A stretch of 64,000 bases of DNA from Anaerolineae bacterium. Its GTDB lineage: Bacteria; Chloroflexota; Anaerolineae; Aggregatilineales; Aggregatilineaceae. The DNA lies in the NCBI GenBank assembly GCA_018432315.1, contig JAHDLB010000012.1:1-64000 (forward strand), read 5' to 3'. Under the pieces are notes generated by a model, which was not told the origin of the DNA, searched no databases, and saw only the letters and a list, made by a program, of their open reading frames with translations. Shown in pieces: positions 8,732 to 16,910 of the stretch; within the stretch, counting starts at the first letter, position 1, and the number at the start of each line of letters is the position of its first letter. The position numbers were made by a program, and so were the translations under genes.

Positions 8732-9967
8732 TCAGCCGGCGGCGCTGAGGACGTAGATCGGCCCTAACTCGTCCAGTGCGAAGATGAAGCGCCCATCCTC
8801 CGACCAGATCGCGTCGTAAAACCGCGCGCCGGGAAAAATGCCCATGTTGTCGCGGTTCCGGCGGCGAAGCTGTTTTTCCTCGGCGGGTACGTCGTCGGTG
8901 ATGTGGGTGATGTCCCACAGGTACAGGTCGCGGCCCGGCTGGGGCAGCGTCAGCAGCAGCAGGCCGTCCGGCGAAAAAGCCAGCGTGGCGCAAACCTGCC
9001 CCGGCAGCGGCAGCCCGCCGAGCATCTCGCCGCTGGCCGCCTCCCACACGCCGATGACCGGCTGCGATCCGCATCCGGCCAACAGCGCGCCATCCGGCGA
9101 GAACTCCAGCGCGTTGGCTGCGGCATACTCCGCGACATCGATATACCGCAGGTCCTCGCCGGTTTCCAGGTCCCAAAGCTGCACGCCGCTCTGGTAGACG
9201 ACCGCCAGCCGCGATCCATCCGGCGAGAAAGTCGCCCGCAGCGGGAGCCGCCCCTCCAGCGTGAGATCGCGCACCAACTCGCGGGTGTCCACCGCCCACA
9301 CCTTCACACCGCCGTCGATGCTCAGCGACACCAGGTGCGATCCGTCCCGCGAAAACGCGAGGTGCTGGACTATCTCCTCATGCGCAGCGATCGAGTCCAC
9401 CGGCACGCCATCCGGCACGCGCCACAGCCGGATCACGCCGCTGTCACGCGTGCCGAACGCCAGCAGCGACCGGTCCGGCGACTGCGCGACGTACCCCGCG
9501 CCGGACTCGGGACCGGTGAACGTCGTCAACAGTTCCAGCTCGCGCGGGGGGGCCACGTCCATCGACCACACGCGCGCGACGCCGTCGCGGTTGATGGTGA
9601 TCAGCGTTTCGTCATCCGGGCCGAAGTACACGCTGCGCCCGTCGGTATCGCCCTGGGTGAACAGCGTCTGGCCGTTGGCGAGATTCCAGACCACCGTCAT
9701 ATCGTCCGCGCCCACGCTGGCGAGGCGGGTCCCGTTCGCCGAGACGGCGACGGAGTTAACCGTCTGCTGGTGGAAGCGCATCAGGCCGGTCACGCGGACG
9801 TTAGCGAACGCTTCCTGGCCGATGGGCACCTCGGGACGCTGCCACGCGACCGGCGCGGGCGTGGGCGAGACGACCGGCGGCACGTCCCGATCGTCATTCG
9901 AAGAAGAACATCCCCCCAGGATCACCGCTGCGAGCAGAACCACGATCCAGATCGCCGGTCGTTTCAA
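8732..9967 (-). CDS. WD40-repeat lipoprotein
   Basis: This secreted, membrane-anchored beta-propeller has about 411 residues. After a signal peptide ending in lipobox LGGC and a short disordered linker, the chain consists of WD40-like repeats about 40 residues long, recognisable by recurring S-x-D/N-G-x-x-L/H followed by V-x-V/L-W-x-x-x (for example SANGTRLASVGADDMTVVW and SRDGSHLVSLSIDGGVKVW). About seven repeats fit one propeller. Such proteins are scaffolds; the partner is unknown. Two starts are possible: TTG 9967, with strong GAGGGG seven bases upstream and a compact signal peptide beginning KRPAIW, or ATG 9997 with a weaker site and ten extra residues. I prefer the TTG. Confidence 0.82.
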   Translation of the reverse strand: MKRPAIWIVVLLAAVILGGCSSSNDDRDVPPVVSPTPAPVAWQRPEVPIGQEAFANVRVTGLMRFHQQTVNSVAVSANGTRLASVGADDMTVVWNLANGQTLFTQGDTDGRSVYFGPDDETLITINRDGVARVWSMDVAPPRELELLTTFTGPESGAGYVAQSPDRSLLAFGTRDSGVIRLWRVPDGVPVDSIAAHEEIVQHLAFSRDGSHLVSLSIDGGVKVWAVDTRELVRDLTLEGRLPLRATFSPDGSRLAVVYQSGVQLWDLETGEDLRYIDVAEYAAANALEFSPDGALLAGCGSQPVIGVWEAASGEMLGGLPLPGQVCATLAFSPDGLLLLTLPQPGRDLYLWDITHITDDVPAEEKQLRRRNRDNMGIFPGARFYDAIWSEDGRFIFALDELGPIYVLSAAG

Positions 9968-10103
9968 GGCTGCACCCCTCGTGACATTGACACGCATCTC
10001 GCGCTCGTGTACTCTAGCACACACTTTTATACCATGTATGCCATGTGAGCGCCGAGGCTCAGATTCGCCCGGATGCCCGACCGGACTCGAGGACACACGC
10101 GCC

Positions 10104-10892
10104 ATGACCGACGCCGAGCTTGCCGTACTCAGCATCATCGCCGAAGGCCCGATCCACGGCCACGACATCCAGACGATCATCGACCGGCGCGGCCTGCGCG
10201 CCTGGACCAATATCGGCGTGTCGTCCCTGTTTTACGTGCTCGAAAAGCTGGAACGGCAGGGGCTGATCGAGAGCGACGAGGACACCGCCGGCCAGAACAC
10301 GCGCTACCGGGAATTCCACATCACCGGGGCCGGGTTCGGCGTGCTGCAAACCGCCGTCGCGGACCTGTTGACCACGCCGCACGAATTCGCCGACGGGTTC
10401 GAGCTGGGGCTGGCGAATCTGCACGTCCTGCGCCCGAGCCAGATCCGGATCGCCTTCGCCGCCTATCGCCAGGAGTTGATCTCGCGCCTGGCCCAAACGC
10501 GCGAGCGCTGGCAGCAGCTCAAAGACAGCGCCGCCCCGTTCAACGTGGATGCCATGTTGGGGCACCACGTCGCCATGCTGGAGGCCGAGCTGGCGTGGCT
10601 GACCGCGTTCATCGAGCAGTGGGCGCTCCAGGCGCCGCCCGACGAGCCGGCCATCGTGGAAGACGACTCCGCCGAGATCTCGCGCATGAAACAGGTCGTG
10701 CTGCCGCGCCACCCGGACTCGGTGCACCGGGCCGAGACGCGCGCCCGCGCTGGCGCAGCGCCCGCCCCGGCCCCTGACGACGATCCGGACGGGGAACCAT
10801 CCACGCGCCCGACGCGCCTGAGCGCCCGCACGCCATCGCCGGGGACCGCGCCCGCGCCGGACGAGTCCGATTCCCTGCCCGGCAGCCGGTAG
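10104..10892 (+). CDS. PadR-family transcriptional regulator
   Basis: The 262-residue protein begins with a PadR winged helix (about residues 2-90): ELAVLSIIAEGPIHGHDI, then a recognition helix region with SSLFYVLEKLERQGLIES, which matches the family pattern of a typically dimeric repressor. A second helical region (about 110-185) fits the longer PadR subtype with a C-terminal dimerisation helix. The last 60 to 70 residues are Pro/Ala/Arg-rich and probably disordered, which is unusual. ATG 10104 has GAGG about 11 bases upstream; the open frame extends much further 5' but is only high-GC read-through. The target genes are unknown; its neighbours are a lipoprotein and a histidine kinase. Confidence 0.85.
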   Translation: MTDAELAVLSIIAEGPIHGHDIQTIIDRRGLRAWTNIGVSSLFYVLEKLERQGLIESDEDTAGQNTRYREFHITGAGFGVLQTAVADLLTTPHEFADGFELGLANLHVLRPSQIRIAFAAYRQELISRLAQTRERWQQLKDSAAPFNVDAMLGHHVAMLEAELAWLTAFIEQWALQAPPDEPAIVEDDSAEISRMKQVVLPRHPDSVHRAETRARAGAAPAPAPDDDPDGEPSTRPTRLSARTPSPGTAPAPDESDSLPGSR

Positions 10893-10913
10893 TCCCGGCG
10901 CGGACGGGGCCAT

Positions 10914-10942
10914 TCTACAAAGCAGCGGGAAACCGATACAAT
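10914..10942 (+). promoter_or_regulatory. candidate promoter of the receiver-histidine kinase gene
   Basis: TCTACA, a 17-base spacer and TACAAT (five of six) end 36 bases before ATG 10978. Confidence 0.45.
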
Positions 10943-10977
10943 AGTCGTAGCGACGCTTTTTTGCCAGGGGCAGCCGG

Positions 10978-12258
10978 ATGACATTTCAAGCGACTGTGCT
11001 GTATATCGAGGATGACGAAGCCAGCCGCGTGCTGGTCGAGCGTGTACTGACCTATGCCGGGTACCGGGTGCTCATCGCCAGCCGGGCGCTGGACGGAATC
11101 GACATGGCCCGCAAGCATCGCCCCGACCTGATCCTGACCGACATCAACCTGCCAGATCTCAGCGGGCGCGAGATCGCGGTGCGGCTGCGCTCCGATCCCC
11201 AGCTCAAGGCCGTTCCCATCGTGGTGCTCGTTCCTCAACGGCAGCAAGCCAGCCACGATAAACCATTCGTGGCCGGAGCCAGCGGCACCATCGAAAAGCC
11301 CATCGACGCGACGACCTTCACGCGCCAGATCGAGGGCTTTCTGCACAGCGATCCCGGCGCCGTCGACCCGCTGGCGATCGAACCGGCCAGCCCGTCCTAC
11401 CAACAGGAACGGGTCGAGCAGCTCGAATCGAGCGTGCGCCAGCTCGAAACCAGCTACCGCGACCTGCGCCGGATCGACCAGATCAAAGACGATTTCATCC
11501 AGCTCACCGCCCACGAGCTTCGCACGCCGCTGACCACGGTGTACGGCTACAGCCGCCTGGTACAGACGTCGAGCGCCATCCAGCGTGTCATGGCCCAGGA
11601 CCCCGAAGTGCGCGCCTGCCTGAACGGGTTGGTCGACTCCATCGAACGCCTGCACTCGGTCATGACTGAGATCATCACCGTCTCGCGGATCGCGTCGGGC
11701 CGGTTGGACGTGCGCGCCGCCCCCACGTCGCTGCACAGCGTGGTCGAGTCGGTGGTGGAAAGTTACCGGCAGGTCATCCGCCAGCGGAACCTCACCGTCA
11801 CCGTCGCGCCCGGCGACTGGCCGCCGACCATACTGGCCGATGGCGGGCTGTTGGAACTCGCGTTCAGCAACGTGCTCGGCAACGCGATCAAATACACGCC
11901 CGACGGCGGCACCATCGCCCTGACCGTCGAGACGCGCGGCGCATGGGTTCGCATGACGGTGCGCGATACGGGCATCGGCATCGATCCGGTCGACCAGATT
12001 CACATTTTCGACCGGTTCTACACCGCCGGAGATACGCAGCTTCATTCCACCAGCAAGACGGCGTTTCGCGGCGGCGGGCTGGGCCTGGGGCTGGCGATCA
12101 GCAAAGGGATCATCGAGGCGCACGGTGGGCACATCTGGGTCGAGAGCGACGGCTGCGATCCGGAGGTGCTGCCGGGGAGCATGTTCACGATCGACCTGCC
12201 GCTGAACCAGCCGCACGCGGGCAGCGCCTCACCGCCGGAACGCGATCCCCATGCGTGA
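10978..12258 (+). CDS. receiver-histidine kinase hybrid
   Basis: This 426-residue cytosolic signalling protein has domains in the order receiver (about 5-120; acidic pair near 11-13, phospho-acceptor Asp55), coiled coil (about 140-166), HisKA with His179 in the H-box FIQLTAHELRTPL, and a HATPase domain with N-box NVLGNAIKYTPDGG, G1 DTGIGID and G2 GLGLGLAISKG. No membrane segment or other sensor is seen, so input is probably phosphorylation of its receiver by another kinase. The position of the conserved receiver Lys (around EKP at 106-108) is kept. The gene overlaps the next one by eight bases, suggesting translational coupling. Confidence 0.88.
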   Translation: MTFQATVLYIEDDEASRVLVERVLTYAGYRVLIASRALDGIDMARKHRPDLILTDINLPDLSGREIAVRLRSDPQLKAVPIVVLVPQRQQASHDKPFVAGASGTIEKPIDATTFTRQIEGFLHSDPGAVDPLAIEPASPSYQQERVEQLESSVRQLETSYRDLRRIDQIKDDFIQLTAHELRTPLTTVYGYSRLVQTSSAIQRVMAQDPEVRACLNGLVDSIERLHSVMTEIITVSRIASGRLDVRAAPTSLHSVVESVVESYRQVIRQRNLTVTVAPGDWPPTILADGGLLELAFSNVLGNAIKYTPDGGTIALTVETRGAWVRMTVRDTGIGIDPVDQIHIFDRFYTAGDTQLHSTSKTAFRGGGLGLGLAISKGIIEAHGGHIWVESDGCDPEVLPGSMFTIDLPLNQPHAGSASPPERDPHA

Positions 12259-12772
12259 CCTGTTCCGGCGACGAGCGACGCTGGTGGCGATCTTCGAGTC
12301 GCGTCCGGCCCTGATCGCGGCCATGGATCGCCTGCTGGGGGAGGGACTGGGCAGCGTGCTGGACATCGGCCACGCCGCGCTGATCGTGCGGACCGGCGGC
12401 GAGCCACCCGCCATCATCAACAACAACGTCACCGCGCGCGAGGCGTGGGTCGCCGGGGCGATCGGTGGCGCGGCCATGTTGGCGCTGGGCTGCATCCAGT
12501 ACGGCGCGCTCGATCTGCCCGGCCCGCAGGCGTTCCTGGCCGTGGCGCTCGCCGCCACTGCCGGGGCCGCCATCGGGGTCCTCACCGGCGCCGTCGTCGC
12601 CAACCGGGTCACGTTCGGGTTCCGCGATGCGCTGCTGCAATCGACCGCCGGGGAGCTGAAGCCCGGTCAGGTGGCGCTGCTGGTCCAGGTGCGGCCCGGC
12701 CACCTGCCGGTGCTGCGGGCGAAGCTGGTCGCGCTTCAGGCGCGCATTGGCGCGGACACGCGGGCCGCCTGA
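12251..12772 (+). CDS. small membrane protein resembling DUF1269
   Basis: The 173-residue protein has a soluble N-terminal part (VAIFESRPALIAAMDRLL, then a VLDIGHAALIV segment), two glycine-rich membrane helices at about 70-90 and 95-115, and a basic C-terminus. This arrangement resembles DUF1269-type proteins, which carry an alpha/beta N-terminal part and a glycine-zipper hairpin. Its start lies inside the end of the histidine kinase gene, so the two are probably co-translated; a membrane partner for the otherwise soluble kinase is a reasonable guess. No catalytic motif is visible. Confidence 0.65.
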   Translation: MRDLFRRRATLVAIFESRPALIAAMDRLLGEGLGSVLDIGHAALIVRTGGEPPAIINNNVTAREAWVAGAIGGAAMLALGCIQYGALDLPGPQAFLAVALAATAGAAIGVLTGAVVANRVTFGFRDALLQSTAGELKPGQVALLVQVRPGHLPVLRAKLVALQARIGADTRAA

Positions 12773-12787
12773 TCGCGCGGGCCGAGT

Positions 12788-12815
12788 TTGCACCAGCGGC
12801 CAGGGTCTGTACAAT
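12788..12815 (+). promoter_or_regulatory. sigma-A-type promoter of the PP2C gene
   Basis: TTGCAC, a 16-base spacer and TACAAT (five of six) end 41 bases before the preferred ATG 12856. Confidence 0.6.
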
Positions 12816-12855
12816 CTAGCTAGCGGGTCATGTAGGGGATAGCGGAGTGAAACAC

Positions 12856-14139
12856 ATGGATGGACAAACGTGTCCGAACTGTGGACACGAGAACTTGCCG
12901 CGGGCGGTTTTTTGTTTTAAATGTGGGAATAGTCTGGACGATCCGCCGATCGTGCGGGGAATCCATCGCCAGCGCCGGCACGTCGAAGACGCTATCCGCC
13001 ACATCAAGGATCACAAGAACAGCGCCCAGGCCGACCTCGTCCAGCACCTGCGCGAAGCCAGGGCGAAACTCCCCCCACCCATCGACGGTACCCCGATCAC
13101 CTGCCTGCGCTGCGGCACGCTCAACAAGCCGCTGGCCGGCTATTGCATTGGCTGCGGCGGCAGGCTGACGCTGGCCGACAACGGGGCGGATTCGTGCCTC
13201 GTGCCGCGCGCCAGCGCCCGCTCGGACGTGGGGCACGTGCGCGACAACAACGAAGACCGCGTGGGCCTGTGGGCACGCGATGGCGTGGTGCTGGCGATGA
13301 TTGCCGACGGCATGGGGGGCGCCGTGGCCGGCGAGGAGGCCAGCCGCCTCGTGCTGGAGGCGATTCAGGCGGACTTCCTGGGCGAGGCCCGCGGCAGCGA
13401 AACCCTGCACGACCTGTCCGAAGAGGAAATCTCCGACAAGCTGCGCTCGGCGATCCGGCGCGCCAACTGGGCCGTGATCCAGCGCGCCCAGCGCCAGCCG
13501 GCACTGCGCGGGATGGGCACGACGATCACGCTGGCCTTCGTGCGCAACAACCGCGTCGTGATCGCTCACGTTGGCGACAGCCGGGCGTACCTGGTCGATG
13601 GCAAAGAAGGCTGGATCAACCAGATCACGGACGATCACAGCTTCGTCGAGGCGCTGGTGGCGGCGGGCCACATCACCGCCGAACAAGCCGCGATCCACCC
13701 CATGCGCAACGTGCTCTACCGCGCCCTGGGCCAGATCGACGAAACCGACGCCGACCTCTACAGCCGCAACCTGGCCGCCGGCGACTGGCTGATCCTGTGC
13801 TCGGATGGCCTGACGCGCCACGTCCGTCCCGCCGAGATCGCCGACATCGCCAACAACAGCACCGTGCCCGACGACGTCGCTCACGAGTTGGTCGAGCGGG
13901 CCAACGCGCGCGGCGGCGAGGACAACATCAGCGTGATCGCGATCTTGATGGAGAACGCCGAGGACATCGAGGCCGAGTCCCCACCCGACGCGATCCTGTT
14001 CGTGGACGCGGACGGCAGCCTGTTCGATCCGCTGCCCGACGACGAGGATTACCCGGAGCGAAAGACGCTGGAACTGCCGTCCATCGAGCCGGGTGACAAC
14101 ACGGACGATCCGGTCGATGACACTTTTGATCAACGTTAA
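12856..14139 (+). CDS. PP2C-type Ser/Thr phosphatase with two zinc ribbons
   Basis: This cytosolic protein of about 427 residues starts with two CxxC...CxxC zinc ribbons, Cys6/9/20/23 and a second pair around residues 81-99, separated by a basic helical linker. A PP2C domain follows (about 115-365) with the metal and active-site motifs of the family: NNEDRVG, DGMGGAVAGE, GDSRAYLV, LCSDGLTRHV and GGEDNISVI. It should remove phosphate from Ser/Thr targets of Hanks-type kinases such as the one at 6191-7726. The C-terminal 60 residues are acidic. GTG 12847 with AGGGG is an alternative start adding three residues. The zinc ribbons may recruit substrates; that is inference. Confidence 0.87.
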   Translation: MDGQTCPNCGHENLPRAVFCFKCGNSLDDPPIVRGIHRQRRHVEDAIRHIKDHKNSAQADLVQHLREARAKLPPPIDGTPITCLRCGTLNKPLAGYCIGCGGRLTLADNGADSCLVPRASARSDVGHVRDNNEDRVGLWARDGVVLAMIADGMGGAVAGEEASRLVLEAIQADFLGEARGSETLHDLSEEEISDKLRSAIRRANWAVIQRAQRQPALRGMGTTITLAFVRNNRVVIAHVGDSRAYLVDGKEGWINQITDDHSFVEALVAAGHITAEQAAIHPMRNVLYRALGQIDETDADLYSRNLAAGDWLILCSDGLTRHVRPAEIADIANNSTVPDDVAHELVERANARGGEDNISVIAILMENAEDIEAESPPDAILFVDADGSLFDPLPDDEDYPERKTLELPSIEPGDNTDDPVDDTFDQR

Positions 14140-14205
14140 CGAATTGTCAGAATCGTGATTTCGGTACCAGAGTACCAGTGATTATTACGATGGGATCATG
14201 CTATT

Positions 14206-14235
14206 TTGAACGTAGCTCGATTATGAGCCTATCTT
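14206..14235 (+). promoter_or_regulatory. candidate promoter of the Flp pilin gene
   Basis: TTGAAC, an 18-base spacer and TATCTT (four of six) lie 32 bases before the pilin start, in an AT-richer stretch that contrasts with the surroundings. Confidence 0.5.
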
Positions 14236-14266
14236 TTCTTAATTCTAGCACGATGGAGGAATCATC

Positions 14267-14413
14267 ATGTTGTACCTACCGCGTGAAGAGGGCCAGGGCC
14301 TCGTTGAGTACGCTCTGATCCTCGTTCTGGTCGCCGTTGTGGTCATCATCATTCTGGCTCTGCTTGGCCCGGCCATCGGCAACATCTTCTCGAACATCAT
14401 CACTAACCTGTAG
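14267..14413 (+). CDS. orphan Flp-type pilin subunit
   Basis: This 48-residue protein is complete from ATG 14267 to TAG 14413, with TGGAGGA seven bases upstream. It has the class III (Flp/Fap) type IV pilin signature: a short basic leader, then GQGLVEYALILVLVAVV, in which the Glu five residues after a Gly is the pilin Glu5 equivalent and prepilin cleavage would follow the Gly. A 20-residue hydrophobic helix and a short polar tail ending in NIITNL complete it. Flp pilins build Tad pili, but no tad or cpa assembly genes or prepilin peptidase lie nearby, so assembly genes must be elsewhere. Its strong ribosome site, own promoter and tandem hairpins suggest high expression. Confidence 0.88.
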   Translation: MLYLPREEGQGLVEYALILVLVAVVVIIILALLGPAIGNIFSNIITNL

Positions 14414-14431
14414 ACCCGCAACTTGTCGAGG

Positions 14432-14451
14432 GACGGCCTGATTGGGCCGTC
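14432..14451 (+). terminator. first hairpin downstream of the pilin
   Basis: A 7-bp perfect inverted repeat (GACGGCC / GGCCGTC, 6-base loop) without a T-tract lies 19 bases after the pilin stop and just ahead of the stronger terminator. It may protect the short mRNA. Confidence 0.5.
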
Positions 14452-14466
14452 GAAGCATGACACCGC

Positions 14467-14494
14467 AAGCGCCCGATCGGGCGCTTGTGTTTTT
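14467..14494 (+). terminator. intrinsic terminator of the pilin gene
   Basis: A perfect palindrome with arms AAGCGCCCGA / TCGGGCGCTT is followed by GTGTTTTT. It ends the short pilin transcript before the convergent operon at 14502. Confidence 0.85.
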
Positions 14495-14501
14495 GGCCGG
14501 G

Positions 14502-15113
14502 TCAGGATGCGCCCGCCGAATCCCCCGCCTCTTTGATCGCCTGCTCGCGGGCCTGAACGCTGCGCCTCATGCGCACGAACGCGTCGATGAGCTGCTCGAT
14601 CTCGGCGCCCGATGGATCGTCCGGCTCCGCGTGGACGACGGCCCCGGCGACGTTCCCGGCGGCCAGTTCCTGCGTCGCGTCCACCACCTTTTGCAGGTAG
14701 TGCGTCGTGTACCGCACGCGCTCCACGAGGTTCTGCATCATCGACAGCCCGACCAGCGGGCGCCGGTTCATGAACGCGAGCAGGTCGTCACGGTGCAGCG
14801 CCAGCAGTTCCGCCGGCTCGGCGGCGCGCGCCGAAGCCGAGCGCGCTTTTCGATCCAGGATCGCAAACTCGCCGAGCGTGTTGGGGGCGACGAGATAGCG
14901 AATGGTGAACTCGTGTCCCTGCTCGTCGCGGATGTAGATCTCGACCTTGCCGGACACGATCACGTAGAGCCAGTCGCCGGGCTCACCCTTCTCGAAGATG
15001 ACCTCGCCCGCCGCGAAGGTGCGGCGCTGCATGGCGGCCACGAACGCCGCGCGCGCCGGTTCGTCGACCCCGCGGAACAGCGGCGAGTCCTTGAGGTGGT
15101 CGGCGTCCATCAT
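14502..15113 (-). CDS. cyclic-nucleotide-binding domain protein without a DNA-binding domain
   Basis: The 203-residue soluble protein is mainly one cNMP-binding beta-roll (about residues 8-125) with family landmarks FEKGEPGDWLYVIVSGKVEIY, the phosphate-binding region LGEFAILDRKARSAS (GE followed by R-x-A/S) and a closing helix. The C-terminal third is helical and has no Crp-type winged helix, so it is a sensor rather than a transcription factor. Its ATG overlaps the stop of the PrsW-cNMP gene in an ATGA, so the two are translationally coupled. The same domain is found at the end of that protein, hinting that both respond to the same nucleotide. It is the last gene of a four-gene minus-strand operon. 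Confidence 0.85.
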   Translation of the reverse strand: MMDADHLKDSPLFRGVDEPARAAFVAAMQRRTFAAGEVIFEKGEPGDWLYVIVSGKVEIYIRDEQGHEFTIRYLVAPNTLGEFAILDRKARSASARAAEPAELLALHRDDLLAFMNRRPLVGLSMMQNLVERVRYTTHYLQKVVDATQELAAGNVAGAVVHAEPDDPSGAEIEQLIDAFVRMRRSVQAREQAIKEAGDSAGAS

Positions 15114-16885
15114 GGCGCGCGCACCTCACCGGACGCGGGCCCGGCATGGCGCAGCGCCTGCTCGCGCTCGTAGAGCGCGGCGGCGGCCTGCGAGAATGCG
15201 CGGTCCACCTGCTCCGCCGTCGCGGGGGACAGCTCCGCCGGGTCGAGCGCGACCGCGCCGCCGTCCGCCGGTTCCGGGATCGCCACGTCCCGCGCCCGAT
15301 ACGCCCCTTGCTCGATCTGGGCCAGCCAGTTGATGCTCGTCTCGACGGCCTCGGTGGTGTAACGCACCTTGTCGGCCAGGTACTGCAGCATCGCCAGCAC
15401 GACCTGGGGGCGGCTCTGGATGAACCGCATGAATACCTGGCGCTGCAACCGCAGCACCGCGCACCGCGTCCGGGCGCGCATGCTGGCCGAGCGGGGCCGG
15501 CCATCCAACAGCGAGAACTCGCCCACGACGTCGCCCGGCCCGAAGGTGCGCAGCAGTTTCTCCTGACCGGCCCGGTCCTGCACCGTGATATCGACCTCGC
15601 CGCGCTCGATCAGGTACATGGCGTCGCCCTCGTCGCCTTCGCGAAAGACGACGAAGCCCGGCTCGAAGGTCTGCATGTCGATCGCCCGGCTGAGGTTTTC
15701 CAGGTTGGCCGGTGATACGTTCTTGAAGATCTCGATTTTGCTCAGGCGCTCGGCCAGCGCGGCCAGTTGCTCGGGCGAGAACGTCCCGGCCAGCTCGGCG
15801 GAGCGCATGAACATATCGAAGGTGTGGACCAGGGTGGGATCGAAGCGCGCGATCTCCGCGTTGAAGGCTTCCTGAAAGGCCGCGTCTTCGCCCAGGAACA
15901 CGCTGTTCATGAACAGGTTCACCGACGCATCCAGGTTCTGCCGGATCGCGTCGATCTCGCGCCGGTAGGCCGCGATCTCGTCTTCCCACGCCTTGCGCAA
16001 CCGGGGGCTCGCCGGGCTCCCCAGGTTGTTTTGCAGGATGCCGATGTTCGCCTGGACGACCAGCAGGCGGCGGAGCTGGTCGACCCGCTCCGGGCCGAAG
16101 AAGTCACCCAGCTCGCCAAAAATCCGCTCGATGCCCGCGCCGCCCAGGTGCTGCACGGCCCGCCGCTCGCCGGTGGACACGCCCACGTCCAGCCCCAGCG
16201 TCTGGGCGAAGCGGCGCTTCTCGTCGGCCAGCCCCTGCCCGATCTGCCACGCGATGATCGCGCTCCCGCCCAGGCCGATCCCGATCGCCACCAGCAGCAG
16301 GCCCGTCCCACCCAAGCGCCCCACGATGTTGTTGTAGACCACGTGCAGCGCGATCGCCAGGCCGATCCCCAGCACCGGCCAGATCGCCCGCCGGACATCC
16401 GCCGAGCGGCGCAGCCGCCCCAGCGCCAGGCCGACCATCCCGCTGGCTGCGGCGTGCATCAACGTGGTGGACAGCGTGCGGCTGATGGCGGTGCCCAGCA
16501 CGGCGCTGTCGGACCGCGGCAGGTAGATGAACAGGTTTTCGGACAGCGCGAACCCGATCCCGACGGCGAAGCCGTAGACCGTCCCATCGACGATGTAGCG
16601 GAAGCGGGGATGCCGCACCAGCGCGACCAGCACGAGCGCCTTGAGGATCTCCTCGATGACCGGCGCGGTCAGGTTGGTGAGCAGGTCGTAGCTGAGGCCG
16701 AGGGCGATCACGCGGGTATTGATGAGGTAAGCCAGGCCGTAGGCGCCCAGCGTCCCCCACCCCAGGCACACCAGGATCGTGCTCAGCTTGCCCGTGCCGA
16801 AGACGTCCAGCGCCCAGATCAGGTAAACCGCGAAGAATGGGAGGGCGATAGCGATGACATAGGCAACGACGGTAACCGGATCCAT
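15110..16885 (-). CDS. PrsW-like intramembrane protease fused to a cyclic-nucleotide-binding domain
   Basis: The 591-residue protein has an N-terminal membrane domain (about 1-235, seven or eight helices) of the PrsW/CAAX-protease type. Candidate metal and catalytic residues are kept: EE at 78-79 in APVIEEILKAL, Glu116 in ALSEN, His144 in TLMHAAASG and His181 in ALHVVYN. A helical cytoplasmic region follows, then a complete cNMP domain near 395-500 (EGDEGDAMYLIERGEVDI; VGEFSLLDGRPRSAS). Members of this family cleave membrane substrates such as anti-sigma factors; ligand control by the attached domain is inferred. ATG 16885 has GAGGGC just upstream. It lies 25 bases after the preceding gene of the operon and overlaps the next by four. 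Confidence 0.88.
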   Translation of the reverse strand: MDPVTVVAYVIAIALPFFAVYLIWALDVFGTGKLSTILVCLGWGTLGAYGLAYLINTRVIALGLSYDLLTNLTAPVIEEILKALVLVALVRHPRFRYIVDGTVYGFAVGIGFALSENLFIYLPRSDSAVLGTAISRTLSTTLMHAAASGMVGLALGRLRRSADVRRAIWPVLGIGLAIALHVVYNNIVGRLGGTGLLLVAIGIGLGGSAIIAWQIGQGLADEKRRFAQTLGLDVGVSTGERRAVQHLGGAGIERIFGELGDFFGPERVDQLRRLLVVQANIGILQNNLGSPASPRLRKAWEDEIAAYRREIDAIRQNLDASVNLFMNSVFLGEDAAFQEAFNAEIARFDPTLVHTFDMFMRSAELAGTFSPEQLAALAERLSKIEIFKNVSPANLENLSRAIDMQTFEPGFVVFREGDEGDAMYLIERGEVDITVQDRAGQEKLLRTFGPGDVVGEFSLLDGRPRSASMRARTRCAVLRLQRQVFMRFIQSRPQVVLAMLQYLADKVRYTTEAVETSINWLAQIEQGAYRARDVAIPEPADGGAVALDPAELSPATAEQVDRAFSQAAAALYEREQALRHAGPASGEVRAP

Positions 16886-16910
16886 GCCCTCGGTCTCAGT
16901 CTAGGACACC

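Noticed and set aside
9261-10103. N-terminal extension of the PadR frame by about 280 codons
   Set aside because: It runs antisense through the WD40 lipoprotein gene; PadR homology begins at ATG 10104.
14245-14463. Antisense small frames over the pilin gene
   Set aside because: The plus strand encodes the pilin with strong start signals; the antisense frames lack ribosome sites.
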